The notes under the pieces were generated by a model. The model saw nothing but the letters and a program-made list of their open reading frames with translations, was not told where the DNA came from and searched no databases. A stretch of 10,944 bases of DNA. Source: Frankiales bacterium. GTDB taxonomy: Bacteria; Actinomycetota; Actinomycetes; Mycobacteriales; SCTD01. A program made the position numbers and the translations under genes. Below, piece by piece: positions 1 to 5,879 of the stretch; position 1 is the stretch's first letter, and every line of letters begins with the position of its first letter. The stretch lies in the NCBI GenBank assembly GCA_025464795.1, contig JAODNB010000040.1:1-10944 (forward strand). The letters run 5' to 3'.

Positions 1-852
1 GAACCACAGCCGGTCCGGGATCGTGCCGCAGCCGAGGAGCTGTCCGGTGGGGACCATCGCGGTGTCCTCGCGATAGGCCTCCTCAGACATGTCGGGTGCC
101 GGCGACTCGCCGATGTGAAGGCCCGCAACGGCGACGGTGCCCTGCTCGTCATGAAGGGTTGCCAGCAGTCGGCACAGCGCGGTGAGCGCGACGCCCGCCG
201 GGCCACCCCAGACCCCGGAGTGCAGCGGGCGTTCCAGCAGCTTCACCTCGACGTAGAGGTCGACGAGGCCGCGCAGGCTGGTCGTGAAGGCAGGCACGTC
301 GATCGCGGCGTTCGCCGAGTCGGCGATGACGATGACGTCGGCACGCAACCGGTCGTGGTGCTCGGCCAGCAACCGGGTCAGCGTGGGCGAGCCGATCTCC
401 TCTTCACCCTCGATGAACAGGACCACGCCCACGGGCGGCTTGCCACCGAAGGCACGCAGGACGGCGAGGTGCATCGCGACGCCGGCCTTGTCGTCGGCGC
501 AGCCACGGCCGTACAGCCTGCCGTCCCGAAGCGTCGGCTCGAAGGGCTCGTTCGTCCACTCCTCCACCGGTCCGGTCGGCTGCACGTCGGCGTGGGCGTA
601 GAGCAGCACCGTGGGAGCGCCCTCCGGCGCGGGCCAGGTCGCGATCACTGCCGGATGTCCTTCAGCCGACACGACATCGACCTGCTTCGCGCCTGCGGCA
701 CGGGCCAGGTCAGCCACGGAATCGACCGCCCGCCTGACGTCCGCCACGTGCGCTTCGTCGGAGGAGATCGAGGGGATCCGCACCAGCGCCTCGAGATCGG
801 CCTGAGCGGCCGGCAGGACGTCGAGCAGGGCCTGGCGCAGCGCATCGGTCAT
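1..852 (-). CDS. M20-family metallopeptidase, dipeptidase type (3' end cut by window edge)
   Basis: Di-zinc aminoacyl hydrolase of the M20 (carboxypeptidase G2/carnosinase/DapE-like) family, probably a cytosolic dipeptidase. The 284 visible codons run open to the left edge, so roughly the last third is missing if the protein has the usual ~450 residues. Metal-site and catalytic motifs are intact: HADVQP (His87, Asp89), GRGCADDKAG (Asp120, bridging ligand), EGEEEIGSP (Glu151 general base, Glu152 ligand) and an IADS stretch with Asp178. The HSGVWGG motif (His211) opens the lid/dimerisation domain, as in carnosinase-like members, where this His contacts substrate across the dimer. The ATG at 852 gives a typical family N-terminus and lies 6 nt after a -10-like TAGGCT, so the transcript may be leaderless. 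No signal peptide is visible. The family assignment is firm. Substrate is not readable from sequence; succinyl-diaminopimelate desuccinylase or another amidohydrolase is less likely than a broad dipeptidase. Confidence 0.94.
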   Translation of the reverse strand, partial: MTDALRQALLDVLPAAQADLEALVRIPSISSDEAHVADVRRAVDSVADLARAAGAKQVDVVSAEGHPAVIATWPAPEGAPTVLLYAHADVQPTGPVEEWTNEPFEPTLRDGRLYGRGCADDKAGVAMHLAVLRAFGGKPPVGVVLFIEGEEEIGSPTLTRLLAEHHDRLRADVIVIADSANAAIDVPAFTTSLRGLVDLYVEVKLLERPLHSGVWGGPAGVALTALCRLLATLHDEQGTVAVAGLHIGESPAPDMSEEAYREDTAMVPTGQLLGCGTIPDRLWF

Positions 853-858
853 GGCTGC

Positions 859-864
859 AGCCTA
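859..864 (-). promoter_or_regulatory. Leaderless-type -10 hexamer for the M20 peptidase gene
   Basis: On the minus strand the hexamer reads TAGGCT, matching the TANNNT core of actinobacterial housekeeping promoters. Six bases (853-858) separate it from the ATG at 852, so transcription would start at or next to the start codon. No Shine-Dalgarno sequence could fit. No convincing -35 element is visible, and this stretch is already inside the divergent hydrolase gene. It shares the TA at 863-864 with the plus-strand hexamer. Confidence 0.6.
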
Positions 865-868
865 GGGT
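863..868 (+). promoter_or_regulatory. Leaderless-type -10 hexamer for the alpha/beta hydrolase gene
   Basis: TAGGGT is followed by six bases (869-874) and then the GTG start at 875, the spacing expected if the mRNA begins at the start codon. It overlaps the opposite-strand hexamer by two bases; both are centred on the TA step at 863-864, inside a 6-bp palindrome CCTAGG. No clear -35 is present, since the upstream DNA codes for the peptidase N-terminus. Confidence 0.6.
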
Positions 869-874
869 CGGACC

Positions 875-1702
875 GTGCAGGTACGCGTGGAAGACCTCGT
901 GTTCGACGTCCTGGTGGAGGGCCCGCAGGACGCCCCCGCCGTGCTCTTGCTGCACGGCTTCCCGCAGAGCAGCCACTGCTGGCGCTTCGTGCGCCCGTGG
1001 CTCGCAGAGTTCCGGGTCATCGCGCCCGACCAGCGGGGCTACTCCCCCGGCGCGCGGCCCAGTGCCGTCGAGGACTACCGCGTGCCCCTGCTCGCCCAGG
1101 ACGCGATCCGACTTCTCGACGCCCTCGGCGTCGAACATGCGCACGTGGTCGGGCACGACTGGGGGGCTGCGACGGCCTGGCAGGTCGGCACCCGACACCC
1201 CTCGCGCGTGCGGTCCCTCACCGCGATCTCCGTCCCCCACCCTCGCGCCTTTCTCGCGGCCCTCATGACCGACCCCGACCAACGGGCCAAGTCGCTGTAC
1301 ATGCGCGACTTCGCCCGACCGGGGTACGCCGACGTGCTGCTCGCCGACGATGCCCTGCTGTTCCGCACGATGTTCGGAGAGCTCCCCTCATCGGTGGACG
1401 TCGATCACATGCTCGCGATGGCGCGGGAACCGGGAGCCCTCGACGCGTGGCTGAGCTGGTACGCCGCCCAGCGCCGCGAGGACATCGAGGACACGCCGGT
1501 CTGCGCCGTACCGACGATGCACGTCTGGTCCGACGGCGACCTGGCCCTCGGACGGGCGGGAGCTGAGGCAACAGGGGACTGCGTCAGCGGCCCGTACCGC
1601 TTCGAGGTCTTGGAGGGGGTCTCGCACTGGATCCCGGAGGAGGCGCCAGATCAGCTCGGGAGTCTGCTCGTCGACTTCTTCGCGAGCTCTCCTCCGGAGT
1701 AG
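875..1702 (+). CDS. Alpha/beta hydrolase, epoxide hydrolase/haloalkane dehalogenase type
   Basis: Soluble 275-residue alpha/beta-hydrolase-fold enzyme. HGFP at 27-30 forms the oxyanion region. GHDWGA at 93-98 has Asp95 as nucleophile, which points to the Asp-nucleophile branch (epoxide hydrolases, dehalogenases) rather than Ser esterases. Asp222 (or Asp220) in VWSDGD is the likely acid and His251 in SHW the catalytic base. The cap has a LSWYAA segment with Tyr196, resembling the epoxide-ring-activating tyrosine, and Tyr142 may be the second; this favours an epoxide hydrolase over a dehalogenase. The length is close to the family norm. The GTG start is chosen because the fold begins at once and a -10-like element lies 6 nt upstream. 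The gene diverges from the M20 peptidase and its last 52 bases overlap the convergent CYTH gene. Substrate unknown. Confidence 0.92.
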   Translation: MQVRVEDLVFDVLVEGPQDAPAVLLLHGFPQSSHCWRFVRPWLAEFRVIAPDQRGYSPGARPSAVEDYRVPLLAQDAIRLLDALGVEHAHVVGHDWGAATAWQVGTRHPSRVRSLTAISVPHPRAFLAALMTDPDQRAKSLYMRDFARPGYADVLLADDALLFRTMFGELPSSVDVDHMLAMAREPGALDAWLSWYAAQRREDIEDTPVCAVPTMHVWSDGDLALGRAGAEATGDCVSGPYRFEVLEGVSHWIPEEAPDQLGSLLVDFFASSPPE

Positions 1703-2103
1703 GCCAGGTCATCAGTGACCTCGCGCACCACGTCGAAGTCCGGTTCCAGAAGGCCTTCGGTCTCCGCGAGCAGCAGACCGCTCTCGTGCACGTCGAAGGC
1801 CCAGCCCTCGCGGACGAACCGTGTCTTGCGCAGCACTGCTGCCGGCAGCGCGCACAGCAGCTGGTACTCCGCCTCGTCGAGGTACAGCGTCGTGTGCGCG
1901 TTGACGGACGGCGCGCTCTCGTCCAGCCGCTTCTTCTGCCCCAGCTTGCGCACCGGCTCCTGCCCGTCCTCCTCGACCAGCCGTACGCGCAGCCGCGAGC
2001 GGTGGACGTACCGGTCGGTGATGCGGAGCTCACGGGCGCCATCGAGGTCCGGCAGGGCAGCGAGCAGGAAGCGCCGCTCGCTCTCCAGGTGCGCGTACTT
2101 CAC
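1651..2103 (-). CDS. CYTH-domain protein (triphosphate tunnel family)
   Basis: A 150-residue single-domain protein of the CYTH superfamily, which includes class IV adenylate cyclase, thiamine triphosphatase and inorganic triphosphatases; members bind triphosphates in a beta-barrel with acidic metal ligands and basic residues. The N-terminal signature is present as ESERR (Glu7, Glu9, Arg11), with Arg where ExExK normally has Lys. Further hallmarks are the RLRVR strand (37-41), the KLGQKKR stretch (53-59), RKTRF (92-96) and a late acidic pair in AETEG (Glu114, Glu116). The GTG start at 2103 puts the signature at the N-terminus and sits 6 nt after a -10-like hexamer. The last ~17 residues are coded in DNA that also encodes the end of the hydrolase on the other strand, and look like a nonconserved tail. 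Neighbours do not reveal a substrate. The fold is fairly certain; cyclase versus phosphatase cannot be decided. Confidence 0.88.
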   Translation of the reverse strand: MKYAHLESERRFLLAALPDLDGARELRITDRYVHRSRLRVRLVEEDGQEPVRKLGQKKRLDESAPSVNAHTTLYLDEAEYQLLCALPAAVLRKTRFVREGWAFDVHESGLLLAETEGLLEPDFDVVREVTDDLAYSGGELAKKSTSRLPS

Positions 2104-2109
2104 AACCAG

Positions 2110-2115
2110 ACCGTA
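2110..2115 (-). promoter_or_regulatory. Leaderless-type -10 hexamer for the CYTH gene
   Basis: The minus strand reads TACGGT, followed by six bases (2104-2109) and the GTG start at 2103. The spacing fits transcription starting at the start codon. No Shine-Dalgarno sequence fits in the gap. It shares the TA at 2114-2115 with the opposing hexamer. Confidence 0.6.
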
Positions 2116-2119
2116 CGGT
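2114..2119 (+). promoter_or_regulatory. Leaderless-type -10 hexamer for the GNAT-S4 gene
   Basis: TACGGT is followed by seven bases (2120-2126) and a GTG at 2127. This spacing is why GTG 2127 is preferred over the in-frame TTG at 2121, which begins only one base after the hexamer and could not lie within the transcript. The hexamer is identical to its opposite-strand partner. Confidence 0.6.
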
Positions 2120-2126
2120 CTTGGGC

Positions 2127-2792
2127 GTGCCTGAGCTCCGGATCGCCCTCCCCACCGACCACGACGGTGCCCTGGAGGCCTGGCGCCTTGCCCAAGCAGG
2201 CAGGGGACTCCGACCCCCGGCGACCCGCGTCGCCCGGGTGCGGGAGAAGCTCGCGGAGGGCCTGCTGGTCGTCGTCGCGCAGGGCGACGAGGTCGTCGGC
2301 ATGGCGCTCGGGGAACCCGGTCGGGCCAAGGACGGCGCCGGCGACCTCGAGCCCGAGCTGCTGCACCTGGCGATGGTGTTCGTCGTGCCCGATCAGCAGC
2401 GCCAGGGCATCGGTGCGGCGCTCGTGGAGGGCCTCGCGGACGCCGCCTGGGAGCAGGGCTACCGGAAGGTGTCGGTGTGGACCCGCACGCCGGAGTTCTA
2501 CGAGGCCTGCGGCCTCGAGCGATCAGGGCGCGTGGACGGCGAGAGCGTTCAGCTGGTCGCCGAGCTGGAGGCGCCCGTCCAGGAGGTCGTCGTCCGCTCG
2601 GAGGGGATCCGGCTCGGCCAGCTCCTGAAGCTCGCCGAGCTGGTGGAGACCGGCTCGGAGGGCAAGGAGCTGCTGGCTGCGGGCGGCGTCACGGTGAACG
2701 GCGAGGTGGAGCTGCGTCGCGGTCGGCAGATGGTGGACGGTGACCTCGTCACCGCCCACGACCGGGCCGTCCAGGTGGTGCTAGGCGACTGA
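2127..2792 (+). CDS. GNAT acetyltransferase fused to a YbcJ-like S4 RNA-binding domain
   Basis: A 221-residue two-domain protein. Residues 1-~150 form a GNAT N-acetyltransferase domain: strand 4 (LHLAMVFVVPD, ~79-89) leads into the acetyl-CoA pyrophosphate loop QRQGIG (91-96, the Q/RxxGxG/A motif), and FYEACGLE (124-131) is the usual motif B with Tyr125 as possible general acid. Residues ~154-217 form an S4 RNA-binding domain of the small YbcJ type: IRLGQLLKLAELV, GSEGKELL, then VTVNGEV and RRGRQM. No stop or frameshift separates the two. GNAT and YbcJ-type S4 proteins usually occur as separate polypeptides. The architecture suggests acetylation of an RNA, ribosome or aminoacyl-tRNA-linked target, but that is inference. 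It diverges from the CYTH gene and overlaps the next convergent gene by 12 bases. GTG 2127 is chosen on promoter spacing. Domain calls are strong; substrate unknown. Confidence 0.9.
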   Translation: MPELRIALPTDHDGALEAWRLAQAGRGLRPPATRVARVREKLAEGLLVVVAQGDEVVGMALGEPGRAKDGAGDLEPELLHLAMVFVVPDQQRQGIGAALVEGLADAAWEQGYRKVSVWTRTPEFYEACGLERSGRVDGESVQLVAELEAPVQEVVVRSEGIRLGQLLKLAELVETGSEGKELLAAGGVTVNGEVELRRGRQMVDGDLVTAHDRAVQVVLGD

Positions 2793-5700
2793 CCGCCGAC
2801 GGACCAGCAGCCCCGAGACCAGGAGCAGCAGCGCGAGCAGACTGAGCTCCGTCGGCAGGCCGGTCGCAGCGAGGCTGCCGCCGGAGCCCTTCTTGCCGCC
2901 GATGGCCTTCGGCGGGAACCCGGAGGTCGCTCCCCCGGGGATGCTGCCAGGCCTCAGGGTGATGATCTGCGCCCCCCTGCCGTAGGACGCCGCGAGCAGC
3001 TCGTTGCGGCTGCGCGGGGTGATCTGCAGGTGCACCACCGGTGCCTTAGGCAGGCCGGTCCCGACCACGCTGTAGGTCGCGCCGCGGCTGGAGGCCTTGG
3101 CGACGTTCGCCAGCGCGTACACGCCCAGGTCGTTGGCGACGATGAGGTCGCCGTCGTGCAGCACCGCCCAGTTGGCGGCCAGGTCCGGCAGGTTCCCGGA
3201 GATGTCGCGGAAGTGCTCTCCGGCATCGGTGCTGACGAAGACGTGACCCGAACCGACCTTGCTGACGTCATCACCGAGGGAGCCCGGCGGGATCCACCGA
3301 CGGCCGTACCCACCGAGGGTGACGTAGACCGTGCGTGGGTTCTTCGGGTCGATCGTGACGCCGTTGACGATCCGGTTCGGCAGGCCGATCGCCTTCGCCG
3401 TGTGCCACCCGTTCGACGTCATCCGCTTCGGCGCCTTGTCGCCACCGACGTTCGTCGCGATCCCGCTGTGGAAGGGCAGCCCCTGGGTGACGATGTCGCA
3501 CGACCCGCAGAAGCCGACGTAGGTCGCATCGCCGAGGGTGTCGACGGCGCTGGTGGTGTTCGTGTAGCCGGCGGTCGTGCCGAGGTTGTAGACCGAGCGC
3601 CAGTCCGTCGACGACCCGAAGACCGGCGCGCCGGTCCCGCACGTCGCCGACTTGTCCGTGCCGGTCAGCCCGAGGTACGCGGCCGTCGTCGTGTTCGGAC
3701 CGAAGGTCGTCTCCTCGACCTCACTGCCACCGGCGACCAGGTGCCTGGCGTCGGTCGGGTCCATGAGGAAGGGCGTCGAGAACTGCGCATCCATGTAGCA
3801 GGGCTGGATGTCGCTCCAGTTCAGCCCACCGTCGGTGGTGACGGAGATGTCGCCGCCGGTGTACTCCTCGTAGGCGATCTTGGAGTTGTCCGGGTCGACG
3901 GCGGAGAAGAAGCCGTCTCCGCCGTAGCTCATGTACTGCTCCCCACCGGGGGTGATCTTCAGCTCGCCGTTGTCCTGGAGCCCGCCGTAGACCGTGCCGT
4001 CCTTGGCCATCTCCGCGTCGTAGGGCAGGAGCGTGTGCATCCCGTGGTTGATGCCGTTGCCCCAGTGGTCGTTGTCGTAGGGCGTCGTGCTGTTGCCGGT
4101 CTGCTGAGCCTGCGCGTAGGCGCCGCCGTCGTTGCCGACGACGAGCGTCGCGTTGACGCCCTTCGGGACGTACATCGCGGCGTGCTGGTCCGGGTGCACC
4201 GTCGAGCCCTGCTGGCCGCCCGTGGTCGGGCAGAAGCCGCCGAGCGGGTTGTTGAGCGCCAAGCAGGTGCTGCCCGAGAAGTAGCGGCCGAAGACGCCGA
4301 AGTTCGAGGTGTTCGGCACGGTCGGGATCGCGGCGCTGCCGCCCCAGACCTCCTCGAGACCGAACGACAGGAACAGCGGCGTGCCGTCCTCAGCCGTCTC
4401 GTTCGCGGCCGGGCTGGGCTGGACCCACTCGTTGTACCAGGACTGCACGCCTGCGCAGTACCCCAGCGCGCACTCGGTCCCGCCGAGTGCGGACTGGTGC
4501 GTCGGGGCATCCATCTGGTCGGCGTCGGCCATCAGCGTCCAGTGCTGCCCGAAGTCCTTCGAGGCGTAGACGCCGTTGAGGACCGTCGGGTTCAGGGTGC
4601 CGTTGATCGGCGTGCCGGTCGGCGGAAGGGCCGGGGTGTCACCGATGGCGGTCTGCTTGTTGAAGCGGCTCGGGTCCTCGACCAGGGCGTAGACGTAGCC
4701 GTGGTTCTGGTTGCTGCCGATGGCCATGCCGAGGGCCGTGCGGCCCGCACGGTCGATGTTCGGGAAACCGGAGGCAGCCGGGTCGACGAACGTGAAGGTG
4801 CCCGGGGCGCCGGTGCTCGAGGTGTAGATCCCGTCGCGCGGGGCCTGCGGAAGTCCCGCAGCGTTCTTCGCGGTACCGGCCCGCCAGCCCACGGCCGCCA
4901 GGACCTCGCCACCCTTGTACGTCCCCGGGCTGGCGCCTCCCTTGGGACGGACCACGACGTCGCTGACGATGTTCGCGAAGAAGCAGGTGGCCTTGGTCAG
5001 CGAGGTGCAGGTCGTCGGGAGGTTCACGTTCCGATAGGTCCGTCCGGCGTCGGTCGAGCGCCAGAGGCCCTTCCCGGTGGCCTGGTAGACGATCGCCGCA
5101 TTGGTCGGGTCGACCGCGACGCGGAAGGTGATCGTGCCGTTCGGGATGCCCGTCGCGTGGGTCCAGGTGGCGCCGTGGTCGGCGGACCAGAACGCACCCA
5201 GCCCGGCGTAGCTGTCGCCGCCGAAGGCCGGGTCACCTGAGCCGACGACGAGCACGCCGCCCTTGGCGACCGCGACGCTGCCGATGATCTGGCTCGGCAG
5301 GCCCTCCCCGATCGAGTGCCACAGCCCTCCGGAGTTGGCGGACTCGTAGAGACCGCCGTTCGCCACGGCGGCGTACCAGCGCTTGGGGTCAGCCGGGTCG
5401 TAGGCGAAGCCCTGAATGCGACCGGCGAGGTTGTGCAGGCCCTCACTGCTCGGGCCGAACGACGCGTTGTCGGCGATGAGCGCGTCCTTGCCGAGCGGCT
5501 TCCAGGCGCTGCCGCCATAAGCGGACGACTGCGGGAGCGCACTGGCCTGAGCGACGGCGCTGGCGTAGGCCTCGGACGTGACGGGGTAGGCACCGTCGTG
5601 TCGCACCACGTTGGACCGGTTGGCGGCGAGCTGGTCCTTGGCGCTCTCGGACTCGGCCTTCGAGCGGCACGAGATCGTCACGGGTCCGGCTGCGGCGGCC

Positions 5701-5852
5701 GCGCGGACCAAGGGGTCCATCGTCTGTCCGGCCGGGCAGGCCGGTCGCGGCAGCGGTGCAGCGGCGAGTGACGTGGTGGACCCGACGGCGAGGGCTGCGA
5801 CGGCGGTGCCTGCAGCCGCAGCGAGGAGAGCACGAGAGATGCGCTGATACAT
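2781..5852 (-). CDS. Secreted Asp-box beta-propeller protein with class E sortase (LAATG) anchor signal
   Basis: A 1023-residue exported protein. Residues 1-~32 are a signal peptide (Arg at 4 and 7, Ala-rich core, cleavage likely near SLAAA). The body carries Asp-boxes (S/TxDxGxxW/F) at 223-230, 266-273, 431-438, 672-679 and 874-881, plus a degenerate one at 171-178, so it is a BNR/sortilin-like propeller, probably of two propellers. HPDQHA (553-558), GNDGG (573-577), GLQDNG (624-629) and GGDG (644-647) are typical of uncharacterised BNR-type glycosyl-hydrolase-like proteins. Twelve cysteines, including CGSC at 782-785, fit an extracellular fold with disulfides. The C-terminus has a Gly/Lys/Ser linker, LAATG (994-998), a helix (~1003-1017) and RRR (1018-1020), a sortase signal of the LAxTG class E type. 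ATG 5852 is chosen over the in-frame TTG 5858 because a -10-like TACTCT lies 7 nt upstream. It follows adnB on the same strand by 27 bases. Glycosidase activity is not shown; it may be a binding or adhesion protein. Confidence 0.9.
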   Translation of the reverse strand: MYQRISRALLAAAAGTAVAALAVGSTTSLAAAPLPRPACPAGQTMDPLVRAAAAAGPVTISCRSKAESESAKDQLAANRSNVVRHDGAYPVTSEAYASAVAQASALPQSSAYGGSAWKPLGKDALIADNASFGPSSEGLHNLAGRIQGFAYDPADPKRWYAAVANGGLYESANSGGLWHSIGEGLPSQIIGSVAVAKGGVLVVGSGDPAFGGDSYAGLGAFWSADHGATWTHATGIPNGTITFRVAVDPTNAAIVYQATGKGLWRSTDAGRTYRNVNLPTTCTSLTKATCFFANIVSDVVVRPKGGASPGTYKGGEVLAAVGWRAGTAKNAAGLPQAPRDGIYTSSTGAPGTFTFVDPAASGFPNIDRAGRTALGMAIGSNQNHGYVYALVEDPSRFNKQTAIGDTPALPPTGTPINGTLNPTVLNGVYASKDFGQHWTLMADADQMDAPTHQSALGGTECALGYCAGVQSWYNEWVQPSPAANETAEDGTPLFLSFGLEEVWGGSAAIPTVPNTSNFGVFGRYFSGSTCLALNNPLGGFCPTTGGQQGSTVHPDQHAAMYVPKGVNATLVVGNDGGAYAQAQQTGNSTTPYDNDHWGNGINHGMHTLLPYDAEMAKDGTVYGGLQDNGELKITPGGEQYMSYGGDGFFSAVDPDNSKIAYEEYTGGDISVTTDGGLNWSDIQPCYMDAQFSTPFLMDPTDARHLVAGGSEVEETTFGPNTTTAAYLGLTGTDKSATCGTGAPVFGSSTDWRSVYNLGTTAGYTNTTSAVDTLGDATYVGFCGSCDIVTQGLPFHSGIATNVGGDKAPKRMTSNGWHTAKAIGLPNRIVNGVTIDPKNPRTVYVTLGGYGRRWIPPGSLGDDVSKVGSGHVFVSTDAGEHFRDISGNLPDLAANWAVLHDGDLIVANDLGVYALANVAKASSRGATYSVVGTGLPKAPVVHLQITPRSRNELLAASYGRGAQIITLRPGSIPGGATSGFPPKAIGGKKGSGGSLAATGLPTELSLLALLLLVSGLLVRRRSVA

Positions 5853-5859
5853 GCGCAAA

Positions 5860-5865
5860 AGAGTA
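5860..5865 (-). promoter_or_regulatory. Leaderless-type -10 hexamer for the beta-propeller gene
   Basis: On the minus strand TACTCT is followed by seven bases (5853-5859) and the ATG at 5852. It lies in the 27-base gap after the adnB stop, so the surface-protein gene probably has its own transcript rather than depending on read-through from the repair operon. No clear -35 element and no Shine-Dalgarno sequence are seen. Confidence 0.55.
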
Positions 5866-5879
5866 GTCCCGACGGGTCC

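Larger units (their letters stand above)
2108..2121. repeat. Perfect 14-bp palindrome at a divergent promoter, possible operator
   Basis: AGACCGTACGGTCT is a perfect inverted repeat centred on the TA at 2114-2115. Beyond one mismatched pair the next pair also matches, giving 8 of 9 pairs over 2106-2123. It contains both divergent -10 hexamers. It could be simple promoter symmetry, or a binding site for a dimeric repressor (size and symmetry suit a TetR-type regulator) that would shut off both genes; no regulator gene is in the window. Confidence 0.6.

Noticed and set aside
115..1566. A 483-codon plus-strand frame spanning the M20 gene and much of the hydrolase gene
   Set aside because: It crosses two well-supported genes in the wrong frames and encodes Arg/Pro/Gly-rich sequence without motifs.
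2121..2126. TTG at 2121 as start of the GNAT-S4 protein
   Set aside because: It lies one base after the TACGGT hexamer and adds only two residues; GTG 2127 has the right promoter spacing.
3030..5240. A 736-codon open frame on the plus strand, antisense to the beta-propeller gene
   Set aside because: The translation is low-complexity R/V/G/A/D-rich with no recognisable domain, the usual mirror of a high-GC coding strand. The minus-strand frame has a signal peptide, Asp-boxes and a sorting signal.
5853..5858. TTG at 5858 as start of the surface protein
   Set aside because: It begins one base after the -10-like hexamer, so it could not be in a transcript from that promoter. ATG 5852 starts a standard signal peptide.
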